NCBI GenBank assembly: GCA_964477445.1
Contig: CAYZED010000031.1
Span: 1-23,972, forward strand
From: CAYZED01 sp964477445
GTDB taxonomy: Bacteria > Bacillota > Clostridia > Lutisporales > Lutisporaceae
Length of the DNA: 23,972 nt
Reading direction: 5' to 3'
Below the pieces are notes generated by a model. The model ran no database searches. It worked only from the letters and a program-made list of their open reading frames with translations, and was not told where the DNA came from. Below are positions 7,481-15,144 of the stretch, piece after piece (position 1 is the stretch's first letter; each line of letters starts with the position of its first letter). Made by a program: the position numbers and the translations under genes.

Positions 7481-8692
7481 CTATTCGTATCTAAGTGCTT
7501 CTATCGGATCAAGTGCTGCCGCTTTTCTGGCTGGGTATATCCCGAAGAAAATCCCAATAACCGAGCTAAAGAGCAACGTTCCCAAAGCTACTGGTACTGA
7601 AACTACAGGAGTAATATTCGCAAGCTGACCGATAAGGTTCGAACCCAATATTCCGAAAGCTAAGCCAACAGCTCCTCCAATTAATGAAATTATAACTGAT
7701 TCAACAAGAAATTGTAATAATATATTTCCAGTAGTGGCACCAATTGATTTCCTAATACCAATTTCTCTAGTTCTTTCAGTAACTGAGACTAACATGATAT
7801 TCATTATACCGATACCGCCAACCACTAAAGAAATTGCTGCTATGGCCGCAATAAAGGCTGTAAATATACTTAAAACGCTATTTATTTGATCCAAAATTCC
7901 CGACATACTTTGGAGTTTATATATATCCTGCCCCATATTTCCATGTCTTAATTCCATAATTGATATTGCCTTATTCCCTGCCCCTTCAGCCTCATTTTGT
8001 GAAGTTGCCATAATTGTCACAGAATTAATTTTTGCCTTATCAGCAAGCAAATTACTTATAAAAGTAGCAGGGACTTCTAGTGTTACTGATTTTTCTTCTG
8101 TTGGAGGCCCTGGCCTGCTCATGGCTGACGCTTTTGAAATTCCAACTACTGTAACTTTTTTTGATACTCCGTCTAAATTAATTGTAATGGTTTGGTCAAC
8201 TGCATCTGTATATCCGAACAGCGTAAATGCAGATGTTTCATCAATGACTGTTACTGGAACTCCGGATTGATATTCATTTTCATTATAATATCTACCATAT
8301 AAGATTTCCGCGTTGTTAATATAGGCTTTATCTGGCGAGCCACCACTAATACTAGCAATTTTTACTTTTGTTTCTGATGCTGCTGTTCCTCTGGCAGAAT
8401 TTGATGGTGATGCATATTTAACTTTTTCTGACTTTTGCAAAATTTGTTCAACGTCTTTGTATGTGAAATAATCCGTCGACTGTGCAGTTGAGGTATCCAC
8501 CGCTATTGTAATATTTGAGGCTCCCACTTTTTCGAATTCACCAGTAATCGAATTCTTTCCACCTTGTCCAAGTGAAATTACCATTATTACCGAACTGATA
8601 CCTATGATTATTCCTAACATTGTCAGAAAAGATCTCATTTTATTTGCTTTAATACTTGATATAGACATCTTTACGCTCTCAAAAATATTCAT
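7481..8692 (-). CDS. MacB-like ABC transporter permease (FtsX fold)
   Basis: Membrane subunit of a type VII (MacB/FtsX) mechanotransmission exporter. One N-terminal helix (about 18-40, FLTMLGIIIGISSVIMVISLG) is followed by a large extracytoplasmic MacB-type domain (about 45-270) and three C-terminal helices. The cytoplasmic signature TERTREIGIRKSIGAT and the ending YPARKAAALDPIEALRYE are diagnostic. The ATG at 8690-8692 overlaps the ATPase stop as ATGA and has AGGTG 7 nt upstream; an ATG two codons earlier (8696-8698) is only 2 nt from that site, so I prefer the former (403 aa). It works with the ATPase and adaptor encoded upstream. Such systems export peptides, antibiotics or lipoproteins; the substrate here is unknown. 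Confidence 0.94.
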   Translation of the reverse strand: MNIFESVKMSISSIKANKMRSFLTMLGIIIGISSVIMVISLGQGGKNSITGEFEKVGASNITIAVDTSTAQSTDYFTYKDVEQILQKSEKVKYASPSNSARGTAASETKVKIASISGGSPDKAYINNAEILYGRYYNENEYQSGVPVTVIDETSAFTLFGYTDAVDQTITINLDGVSKKVTVVGISKASAMSRPGPPTEEKSVTLEVPATFISNLLADKAKINSVTIMATSQNEAEGAGNKAISIMELRHGNMGQDIYKLQSMSGILDQINSVLSIFTAFIAAIAAISLVVGGIGIMNIMLVSVTERTREIGIRKSIGATTGNILLQFLVESVIISLIGGAVGLAFGILGSNLIGQLANITPVVSVPVALGTLLFSSVIGIFFGIYPARKAAALDPIEALRYE

Positions 8693-9428
8693 GCGCATTC
8701 ACCTTTATCCGTTCCAATTTCATCAGACTCAATTTTATCAGATCCAATTTTGTCCGAAACAATTTCTCCATCCTTGAATCTAACAATTCTTTTAGCATGT
8801 GCTGCAATATCATTTTCATGTGTAACCATAAGTATAGTAACTCCTTCATCATTTAGCTCCGTAAAAAGTTTCATGATATCGTCTGAAGATTTTGAATCAA
8901 GGTTTCCAGTTGGTTCATCTGCCATGATAACCGCTGGCCGATTTACTAACGCTCTAGCTATTGCTGCTCTTTGTTTTTGACCGCCAGAAATTTCATTTGG
9001 CATGTGGTGGAGTCTATCTCCAAGGCCAACTTTGTTCAAAACTTCAATAGCCCTCGAGCGTCTCTCTTTCAAGGGAACACCCATGTATAGCATTGGTAAT
9101 TCCACATTCTCGAGTANNNNNNNNNNAGTAATGATACTCGAGGTATCAGATTAAATGATTGGAATACAAAACCTATCTCTTTGCTTCTTACTGCCGCTAA
9201 TTCATTACCTTTCATATTTGAGACATCTTTACCATTTAGCTTGTAAACTCCCCCATCCATTGAATCAAGGCAGCCAAGCAAGTTCATAAAGGTAGATTTT
9301 CCAGAACCAGAAGGCCCCATAATCGCCGTGTATTCACCTTTTGAAATGTTCAAGCTTACTTTTTTCAAAGCATAGAATTCAATATCTCCAGTTCTATATA
9401 TTTTTGATGCATCTTTTATTTCTAACAT
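8689..9428 (-). CDS. MacB/LolD-type ABC transporter ATPase, interrupted by an assembly gap
   Basis: Walker A GPSGSGKST is at residues 38-46, the Q loop in FQSFNLIPR, the signature in ISGGQKQR, Walker B in VIMADEPTGNLDS and the H loop in MVTHEND, all intact. Ten Ns at 9117-9126 split it into two frames. The bases on either side share TACT; removing the Ns and one TACT (14 nt) leaves 726 nt, exactly 242 codons, and reads PRVSLLENVELPM, the normal family sequence. I therefore treat it as one intact 241-residue gene with a false gap. The C-terminus is extended by 15-bp repeats encoding SDKIG-type pentads. GGGAGG lies 7 nt before the ATG. Confidence 0.93.
8712..8756. repeat. 15-bp in-frame tandem repeat at the 3' end of the ATPase gene
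   Basis: Units at 8712-8726, 8727-8741 and 8742-8756 encode SDEIG, SDKIE and SDKIG, with a degenerate fourth (TDKGE) beyond. Family members usually end soon after the GEIVSD strand, so this is an appended charged tail. Confidence 0.85.
9117..9126. other. Assembly gap (10 N) inside the ABC ATPase gene
   Basis: The flanks carry CTCGAGTA and TACTCGAG, which in the predicted closed sequence would form an 8-bp perfect inverted repeat around a 4-nt loop, a plausible cause of the contig break. Closure on the shared TACT restores the frame. Confidence 0.9.
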
Positions 9429-9457
9429 AAGATTCCCTCCCGCATATAGCAGTTCGT

Positions 9458-9615
9458 TTATTTAATAGCTTTTGTTCCATTTACTCAAAACTTTTATTCT
9501 GTTTACTCAAAAACTCTTGTTCCGTTTACTCAAAAACTCTTGTCCGCTTACTCAAAACTTTTATTCTGTTTACTCAAAAACTCTTGTTCCGCTTACTCAA
9601 AAACTTTTGTTCCAT
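9458..9615. repeat. Seven-unit 22/23-bp tandem array spanning the 3' end of the adaptor gene
   Basis: Plus-strand units at 9458-9480, 9481-9502, 9503-9525, 9526-9547, 9548-9569, 9570-9592 and 9593-9615. The last is the coding one: it is the end of the adaptor gene (NGTKVFE then TAA). On the minus strand six further copies follow the stop, most retaining GTTTTTGAGTAA or GTTTTGAGTAA. The copy furthest from the gene is the most diverged. Confidence 0.95.
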
Positions 9616-10765
9616 TTATTAGCGTTGTTTCTGGATTAAGTACTACTTTTTCACCTTCGATTACACCTTGTATTATTTGTGTTTCAACATCAGATGAAAT
9701 CCCGAGTTTGGCTTCTCTAATTTCAATCATGCCATCTTTTACAACATATACTGTTGTTCTACCCGCCTTCTCATACCTTACCGCTTCTGCTGGAACTGAT
9801 ATGGCATCAAGTGCTTTTCCAGTTAAAATATCTACATCTACGGAGAAATCAATTTTCAATAAGCTACTATATTTGTTAATAATTATTTCAGCTTTTAGCA
9901 ATGCTTCACCATTTTGTGAGATAGTTGCTACAGGATCTATAAAACTTACTTTTCCACTTAATACCTTAGAGGTGGCTGAACCGCTTCTTCCAACGCTTAT
10001 TTTAACTGATTGATTCAATTTGACTCTCGTAGCATCATATTTACCAAGTGTGATTACGGCTTTAAGATTTTTTAGATCCTGTACCACAATAGCTGCTTGT
10101 CCACCACTAGCGTTTGCTCCTTCTGTAACGTTAACAGCTGTTACCGTTCCTGCAGCCTCTGCAACAATATCATTTGTATTCTTTACATTATTTGATCTTG
10201 CCGAGTTAAGCGACAATTTTGCGGAAAGAATAGCATTACTTGACTGTTTTAGTCTTTCAGAAGAGATTGGCGACAATGAATCTTTAGTCTTCTTTAGTTG
10301 ATCCGCTTTTGTTAAATCAGCTGGAGTTCCACTTTTTTTCAAATCACTGATTTGTTTAGCTAGATCTGCAATTTGATCTTTAATATCTTGATTTTGATTA
10401 TTGAGCTCTTTATTAGACAATTTTGCATTTTCATATTGAATTTCTGCTTGTCTCACTTGAGTTAACGTATCTTGTTTCTCGAAAACTACTAATACATCAC
10501 CTTTTTTTACTTTATCGCCAACTTCAACATTTACTTTTTCAACCTTTGCCTGTGAACCGAAATACTCTTTTTTGTAATCCGATTTTATTACCGCTGTAGT
10601 ACTGAGATAAGCGTCAACTTCGCCCTTACTGGCTAAAGCTGTTTTTACCTGAACTGGTTTTTCGCCCTTAGCATTTTTCGGCCCTAAACCACCACCGAAT
10701 ATTGAAAAAGCAATCACTCCCACAACCACTACTGCACCAATACCTACTAACCATCTTTTTTTCAT
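9593..10765 (-). CDS. MacA-like membrane fusion (HlyD/RND adaptor) protein
   Basis: 390 residues. An N-terminal anchor helix (about 5-24) leads into a first lipoyl half-motif (VNVEVGDKVKKGDVLVVFE, about 76-94), a coiled-coil hairpin (about 97-190, heptad-rich with KDQIADLAKQISDLKK), a second lipoyl half (AEAAGTVTAVNVTEGANA, about 203-220), a beta-barrel domain and a membrane-proximal domain ending VLNPETTLINGTKVFE. In Gram-positive bacteria such proteins assemble with the MacB-like permease outside the membrane. GGAGG precedes the ATG. It is the first gene of the operon, under the TAAAG direct-repeat operator. Its 3' end is the origin of a seven-unit tandem array reaching the ATPase gene. Confidence 0.94.
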   Translation of the reverse strand: MKKRWLVGIGAVVVVGVIAFSIFGGGLGPKNAKGEKPVQVKTALASKGEVDAYLSTTAVIKSDYKKEYFGSQAKVEKVNVEVGDKVKKGDVLVVFEKQDTLTQVRQAEIQYENAKLSNKELNNQNQDIKDQIADLAKQISDLKKSGTPADLTKADQLKKTKDSLSPISSERLKQSSNAILSAKLSLNSARSNNVKNTNDIVAEAAGTVTAVNVTEGANASGGQAAIVVQDLKNLKAVITLGKYDATRVKLNQSVKISVGRSGSATSKVLSGKVSFIDPVATISQNGEALLKAEIIINKYSSLLKIDFSVDVDILTGKALDAISVPAEAVRYEKAGRTTVYVVKDGMIEIREAKLGISSDVETQIIQGVIEGEKVVLNPETTLINGTKVFE

Positions 10766-10826
10766 TTTTTAATACCTCCATATTTTTTCTATAAACTAAG
10801 AATAACAGCCAGAGCTAAATTCGAAA

Positions 10827-10853
10827 TAAAGTAATTCTAAAGTTTTTCTAAAG
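10827..10853 (-). promoter_or_regulatory. Candidate OmpR-type operator: three TAAAG boxes spaced exactly 11 bp
   Basis: TAAAG starts at 10827, 10838 and 10849; the last two extend to TTCTAAAG. On the minus strand this reads as three direct CTTTA boxes with an 11-bp step, the spacing used by OmpR/PhoB-family dimers. It lies about 60-90 bp upstream of the adaptor start. No convincing -10 could be fixed. Inference: autoregulation by the operon's own response regulator. Confidence 0.6.
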
Positions 10854-10936
10854 AAAGTTGAAATAATTCCATTATGCTAAGTATTGTATCGTTTGGTTAA
10901 TTTGGAAAACACGCTTAATTTTATGCTATTATTCTA

Positions 10937-11527
10937 TTGACTTCAAATGGAAAATCTGATAAATTTTATGGTGTATATTACTATTCTGATAATATAACGT
11001 TGATTAATTCAAAGAAAATTACAGTTCCGAAAAAAATAGAAGAAATCAAAGCATATTTAATAAAAAATCCCGAAGACATATCTGCAATTATTTTACTGGG
11101 AGATTTATACTATGACTTAGGTGATTTTAATAATGCCAAAGACAACTATATTAAAGCCATAGAAATCACTCCAAGCAATATCGTGCTTAGATTAAGTATT
11201 GCTGCAACATATAGAGAACTTGGAGAGTTTGACGAGGCTATAAAGGAATGTAATAAAGCTTTAACTCAAAACATCGAAGCCTCAAGTACATATGCATCAT
11301 TATCAAAAACATATATATATATGAATAACAAATCACTTGCTCTCGAAACTGCACGAAAGGCATATTCTCTAGACAAAAATGATATGTTTAGCATAAACTG
11401 TCTGCTTATTGCAGACCATTATAATGGATTATTTGATGAGCGTGACAAACTATTCAAAGTACTAGAAGAAAATAAATATTATGATTTAGAAAGAACAAAA
11501 TATATAATCAGCTCAAAATCTGAATAG
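10937..11527 (+). CDS. TPR-repeat protein
   Basis: 196 residues, with at least three tetratricopeptide units: AIILLGDLYYDLGDFNNAKD (about 50-70), IVLRLSIAATYRELGEFDEA (about 85-105), then a third unit around SSTYASLSKTYIYMNNKSLA. No signal peptide or catalytic motif is visible, so it is probably a cytoplasmic scaffold. The start is uncertain: the TTG at 10937 has no ribosome binding site, and an overlapping ATG at 10947 is in another frame and soon stops. The gene may be truncated at its 5' end, or may start further in. It lies 21 bp before the M50-like gene, on the same strand, so the two are probably co-transcribed. Confidence 0.72.
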   Translation: MTSNGKSDKFYGVYYYSDNITLINSKKITVPKKIEEIKAYLIKNPEDISAIILLGDLYYDLGDFNNAKDNYIKAIEITPSNIVLRLSIAATYRELGEFDEAIKECNKALTQNIEASSTYASLSKTYIYMNNKSLALETARKAYSLDKNDMFSINCLLIADHYNGLFDERDKLFKVLEENKYYDLERTKYIISSKSE

Positions 11528-11548
11528 AATAAAAACGGAGGTTTGTAA

Positions 11549-12076
11549 ATGATTCCAGGTATTATTATTTCTATAATTACTTTCCCAGGTGTTATTGTCC
11601 ATGAAATCGCTCACCAGTTGTTTTGTAGACTTTTTAATCTAGTTGTATTTGATGTATGTTATTTTCAATTTGGAAACCCCGCAGGATATGTAGTACATGA
11701 GATTCCAAAAAAACCAGCACACGAAATAATTATTGGCATCGGACCATTTATTGTCAATACTATTATTGGTGCCATTATTTCCTTACCGGCTGCCATCTCT
11801 GTTATTAAGTTTGGTTCAGGAACTCCATTGGAATATGTTTTAATATGGCTGGGTGTTTCAATCGCAATGCATTCTTTCCCAAGTACCGGAGATGCAAAAT
11901 GCATATGGGATGCCGTAAAGAGTAAAGATACAAATTTGGTCACTAAAATCATCACCACACCAATAGTATTGTTAATATATGCAGGGGCAATTGGTTCAAT
12001 ATTTTGGTTAGATTTAGTATATGGTATAGCAGTTTCAACACTTATTCCATATCTAATAGTTGGGGCTCTGACATAA
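11549..12076 (+). CDS. M50-like membrane zinc metalloprotease
   Basis: 175 residues, almost all hydrophobic helices. The first helix carries HEIAHQ (H18, E19, H22), the zinc and catalytic site of intramembrane proteases of the S2P/M50 type. A later SFPSTGDAK (about 110-118) occupies the position of the M50 third-ligand Asp motif, though without the usual NxxPxxPLDG form. GxGPF, seen here as GIGPFIVN, is also typical. CGGAGG lies 7 nt before the ATG. It follows a TPR gene closely; what it cleaves is unknown. It could also be a non-proteolytic zinc-binding relative (DUF3267-like). Confidence 0.78.
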   Translation: MIPGIIISIITFPGVIVHEIAHQLFCRLFNLVVFDVCYFQFGNPAGYVVHEIPKKPAHEIIIGIGPFIVNTIIGAIISLPAAISVIKFGSGTPLEYVLIWLGVSIAMHSFPSTGDAKCIWDAVKSKDTNLVTKIITTPIVLLIYAGAIGSIFWLDLVYGIAVSTLIPYLIVGALT

Positions 12077-12136
12077 TCCTTTAACTTACGGTTATAAACG
12101 CAAAATATTATTAAAGTAACTCCCACCTTCAAATTG

Positions 12137-12192
12137 AACTGACCCCCAAAAGTTAGTCCTAAAATTCTAACTTATAGGAGTCAGTTTTTTTC
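12137..12192 (+). terminator. Long hairpin terminator after the M50-like gene
   Basis: The arms 12137-12156 (AACTGACCCCCAAAAGTTAG) and 12167-12186 pair at 17 of 20 positions and are followed by a T7 run (12185-12191). The arm resembles the terminal repeats seen on some IS3-family elements, so this may be an insertion-sequence remnant now serving as a terminator. Confidence 0.75.
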
Positions 12193-12233
12193 TATCAATA
12201 TATTTTTTGCTTAAATACTCATGCAGTGACCAC

Positions 12234-12262
12234 TTTATTAACTACCTCACAACATATATAAT
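12234..12262 (+). promoter_or_regulatory. Candidate promoter for the HExxH membrane protein gene
   Basis: TTTATT (12234-12239), a 17-bp spacer and a consensus TATAAT (12257-12262), 36 bp before the ATG. The -35 matches at only three positions. Confidence 0.5.
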
Positions 12263-12297
12263 TAATTCAGGAAATCAATTTTGGAGGATTTAGAATA

Positions 12298-14742
12298 ATG
12301 AAAAATAGCGTTTTCTTCTGGATTTTATATACTATATTTTTTTTATTAAGTGTAGCAATGACTCTATTTTCACAAAGTATCGGTATGGGCCTTTCGCTTG
12401 GCATTCTTCTTATTTTATTAATTGCGTTAAGAAAAGTAGTTTTTAAAAAATTCTTTATATCTCTATTATCCTGGTTTGTAACAGTTATACTCTTCCTATT
12501 TATCGTGGGTATATTTGTACAAACCCCTGAAACCCTACTATATAAACAAAGTCTCCAACCTTCCTCAAAGGAACAAACTGTAACTTACGAAAATATTAAA
12601 ATCAAAATACCTGGCGGCCTGTTAAAAAAAGATGAAGAATTAAGGATTTTGAAGCCGTCCTCTAAAATCGAACCCTTAGTTATTGGAATGAAGCAAGCCA
12701 TAATGCTCGATATTAAACTTGGTGAGCTAACTAAGTTTGAGAGGCCTTTGACTATTGAAGTTCCCTATGATAAGAATTTTGTTAACTCGAAAATTTCACT
12801 TAAAAGCCAATTCACAGTTTGTTATTTTGATGAAGTTTTAAATGGTTGGATATCTACCCCTTTTTCAATCGACAAGAAAAAAAATGTTTTGACTATAAAA
12901 ACCAAACACCTCACAAAGTGGTCTGCTTACTACACTCTTTGGGGATACGACACATTCCCTGGAAAAAGATGTACTATTATCTATGACAAAGCTGGTCTTA
13001 AGAACAATAATTCACTTTATCAAAACAGAACCGGCAGAAGTGCTCCGAGTAATTTAACCCCATTATTGGTGCAAGATATTGCTTTATTCTTTGATCAAGC
13101 CACTCTTTCCTATGAAAGAGAGGGGCTGAAACTTGATGATAAAGTCAATGTTTTCGTAGGTGCTGCCGGGAATTCATATAGAAATAGCAAAAGCGGAATA
13201 ATAACTATTAATGATGCGTTGGTGAGTCAAGCAAGAGGACAAGAATTAATCAATCTTCTTCGACAAGAATGCGCTCATGAGCTTTTTCATGAAGCCCAAG
13301 CGAATAAATTCGGGGTTTCTGGATTAACAGCACTTTACTATGAAAACAAAACCTTCTGGATTGAGGCCACAGCTGACTATGCTGCAGATATTTTAGCGTG
13401 GAAACACGCAAAGGATCGCGACGGATCTTCATTTTCTAGGACCAATCAAATGGGCGATGAGATAAATAAAGATTATTTAAAATACTCGATATTTACTGCA
13501 AACAGCACAAACAAATACAAAGCCGGGCATGAATATTCAACTTCGTATTTTGTGGAATATATGATGAATCGCTTCCCTAATGCTCCCCCAAATGTTCTTA
13601 TTACTCTTCTCGGACGAGATAATGATTTTGTGACTTGCTTCAATGAAGTGTATAAAAAGAGCGATTATAACCTAGCAAGGTTTTTATTAGATTATTCAGC
13701 ATATTTTCTATTTAACAAAAATAGCGCTTTCCCAAAAGATCAGAATAAGCTTGATGCAATTGATGAAAGTGAAACTATAAAATTCAAACTAAAAAACGAT
13801 ACGTCCGGCAATTTAGAATCAAACGAGATTTCAAAGACACTTACTTTGTCTCCAAAAGAAACCTATAGTACCTTTATCCAGTCGGTAAGTTCGGAAGTTC
13901 TTGGCTTAACTAGTGAAGAAAATCTTACTGCTGAATTCGAATATAATATTAGTAGTGATAAAAGAATTAGTGTTGTAGTGGCTGATTCAGATTTGAACAC
14001 CTTTACACAAGTTAAAGATGGCCTAATAAAAATTTCTGGTTCCAGCAAAATCAGCGCCTCAAAAAAGATCATCATTCTCTATACCACTGGAAAAGAAATA
14101 ATTCCAGCTAATGTCACCGTTACTGTAACGTATAAAGGTGCTGAAAAACCTTCAAATAGTAAAGCTTCACCACGACCTACAACATCCATTAAGCCTTCAA
14201 CAGATTCCGGAAAAACATCTGATTTGTCTATAAGTTCAAACAAAATTGGTTTGGGAGGAATAAAAGAAGGAAATCATGTTCAAAAATCTACAAACACTAG
14301 AACAGAGACTTCAGAAAGTTTCAAAATTGACAAAGGTGCTTGGACTGACAGAGATGGAAATGGAAAAGTAGAAACTTTTTCTGGAAGCATGAAATATAGT
14401 CGGGTTTATTTATGTGATGAAGCAATAAATAAGTACGCTGTAAATAGAATCTCAGTGAGTTGTGCCTATGAAATAACTGAGGGAAATGTTGAAATGCCAT
14501 CAAAAACCAATGTTTCCACTCCTGGCTCAAAAACTTATAAGGTTAATGGAATTGATGTTTATAAGCATGAAATGGGTTTTGGAATCATAGAATATTATGT
14601 ATATACAAATAATCACAGAATAATGTTCACTTATACTTATGATCACTGGAGGCAATACAAGTCTAATGTTAAGGTGCCTAAAAAAATCGACTCTGATAAG
14701 GTTTTTAACGAATGGCTCGTGAAGGTGATGAAAACCATATAA
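12298..14742 (+). CDS. Membrane-anchored putative zinc metallopeptidase (HExxH, gluzincin-like)
   Basis: 814 residues. Three N-terminal membrane helices (about 4-24, 27-46, 53-75) are followed by a beta-rich segment (about 95-215) that vaguely resembles a ZU5 domain. A peptidase-like region contains H327-E-L-F-H331 in ECAHELFHEAQ and a glutamate (E356) in WIEATADYAAD, the HExxH...E spacing of gluzincins. A further folded region follows, then a Ser/Thr/Pro-rich linker (about 618-645, PRPTTSIKPSTDS) and a C-terminal beta-rich domain of unknown type. GGAGG lies 10 nt before the ATG. It is probably exported with the catalytic part outside the membrane. I do not recognise a named family beyond the metallopeptidase core. 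Confidence 0.8.
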   Translation: MKNSVFFWILYTIFFLLSVAMTLFSQSIGMGLSLGILLILLIALRKVVFKKFFISLLSWFVTVILFLFIVGIFVQTPETLLYKQSLQPSSKEQTVTYENIKIKIPGGLLKKDEELRILKPSSKIEPLVIGMKQAIMLDIKLGELTKFERPLTIEVPYDKNFVNSKISLKSQFTVCYFDEVLNGWISTPFSIDKKKNVLTIKTKHLTKWSAYYTLWGYDTFPGKRCTIIYDKAGLKNNNSLYQNRTGRSAPSNLTPLLVQDIALFFDQATLSYEREGLKLDDKVNVFVGAAGNSYRNSKSGIITINDALVSQARGQELINLLRQECAHELFHEAQANKFGVSGLTALYYENKTFWIEATADYAADILAWKHAKDRDGSSFSRTNQMGDEINKDYLKYSIFTANSTNKYKAGHEYSTSYFVEYMMNRFPNAPPNVLITLLGRDNDFVTCFNEVYKKSDYNLARFLLDYSAYFLFNKNSAFPKDQNKLDAIDESETIKFKLKNDTSGNLESNEISKTLTLSPKETYSTFIQSVSSEVLGLTSEENLTAEFEYNISSDKRISVVVADSDLNTFTQVKDGLIKISGSSKISASKKIIILYTTGKEIIPANVTVTVTYKGAEKPSNSKASPRPTTSIKPSTDSGKTSDLSISSNKIGLGGIKEGNHVQKSTNTRTETSESFKIDKGAWTDRDGNGKVETFSGSMKYSRVYLCDEAINKYAVNRISVSCAYEITEGNVEMPSKTNVSTPGSKTYKVNGIDVYKHEMGFGIIEYYVYTNNHRIMFTYTYDHWRQYKSNVKVPKKIDSDKVFNEWLVKVMKTI

Positions 14743-14758
14743 GGTGGGCATAAATGGA

Positions 14759-14773
14759 AATAATCAGATTATT
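14759..14773. repeat. Short perfect inverted repeat AATAATC-A-GATTATT
   Basis: A 7-bp perfect stem with a 1-base centre, about 20 bp after the metallopeptidase stop. There is no T tract, so it is not called a terminator; it could be a protein binding site. The rest of 14743-14985 holds only the direct repeat and the terminator listed separately. Confidence 0.4.
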
Positions 14774-14830
14774 GTTGAGGAGATGTGATTTTGTACAATA
14801 CCATTAAACGTGACGCTGTATAGTTCATGA

Positions 14831-14937
14831 TCTGATAGCAAATTTCATACTAAGCTACCATTAAAAATTATTCAAAGCTAAGTGTATTATTTCGAACAAG
14901 CGGATAGATAAAAACAGAATATTGAAAAATTTACACA
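14831..14937. repeat. Direct repeat copy A flanking the PIN cassette
   Basis: Shares TCTGATAGCRAATTTCATAC, then WAGCTACCATTAAA, and TAAAACAGAATATTGAA-like sequence with copy B (15693-15797), in the same orientation. On the minus strand the equivalent of the copy B mini-ORF is broken by TAG at codon 4. Confidence 0.85.
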
Positions 14938-14973
14938 AAAGAAAAACCCGGCTACCTTTTGGTTTGCCGAGTT
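14938..14973 (-). terminator. Terminator of the PIN toxin/antitoxin pair
   Basis: AACCCGGC with ACC on one arm pairs with GGT and GCCGAGTT on the other around a TTTT loop, with one bulge; on the minus strand it is followed by TTTTTCTTTT. It lies 13 bp past the small partner gene. Confidence 0.8.
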
Positions 14974-14985
14974 AGTGGTCTTTGC

Positions 14986-15144
14986 TTATAGTTTAGCTAT
15001 ACTTTTTAGTCCCATAACTTCTTTTGCTTTCTTACTTTGTTCTTTTAAATACTCTATTCTCTGTTTTGGACTAAGTCCCCTTACTTCTGTAGATATTTCA
15101 TCTCTAACCTGTCTAACCCATTTCATTGCATCTGATTCCATCAT
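14986..15144 (-). CDS. Small putative antitoxin/partner of the PIN protein
   Basis: 52 residues, beginning MMESDAMKWVRQVRDEIS, then GLSPKQRIEYLKEQSKKA, ending GLKSIAKL. Its start directly follows the PIN stop codon (TAA then ATG ATG), and GGAGGAAGGTGAT inside the PIN 3' end is its ribosome binding site, so the two are translationally coupled. A short charged helical peptide of this form, with an IRxxxxEE/LSPKQRIEYL-type pattern, often sits beside this PIN subgroup and is presumed to neutralise it. The toxin-first order is less common than antitoxin-first. No other motif is visible. Confidence 0.78.
   Translation of the reverse strand: MMESDAMKWVRQVRDEISTEVRGLSPKQRIEYLKEQSKKAKEVMGLKSIAKL

Noticed and set aside
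8689..9428. Programmed frameshift or split ATPase gene
   Set aside because: The break coincides with the N gap and is fully explained by a 14-nt assembly error.
9458..9615. CRISPR-like array
   Set aside because: Units are contiguous with no spacers, and the repeat derives from the end of the adjacent gene.
14200..14742. Tandem duplication at the end of the large HExxH gene, as in the 1.6-9.6 kb interval
   Set aside because: No repeated units found; the pattern does not extend to this gene, nor to der or the M50-like gene.
14754..14807. 17-codon ORF starting MEIIRLLLRR
   Set aside because: Very short, no clear functional pattern, and its start context is weak; likely chance.
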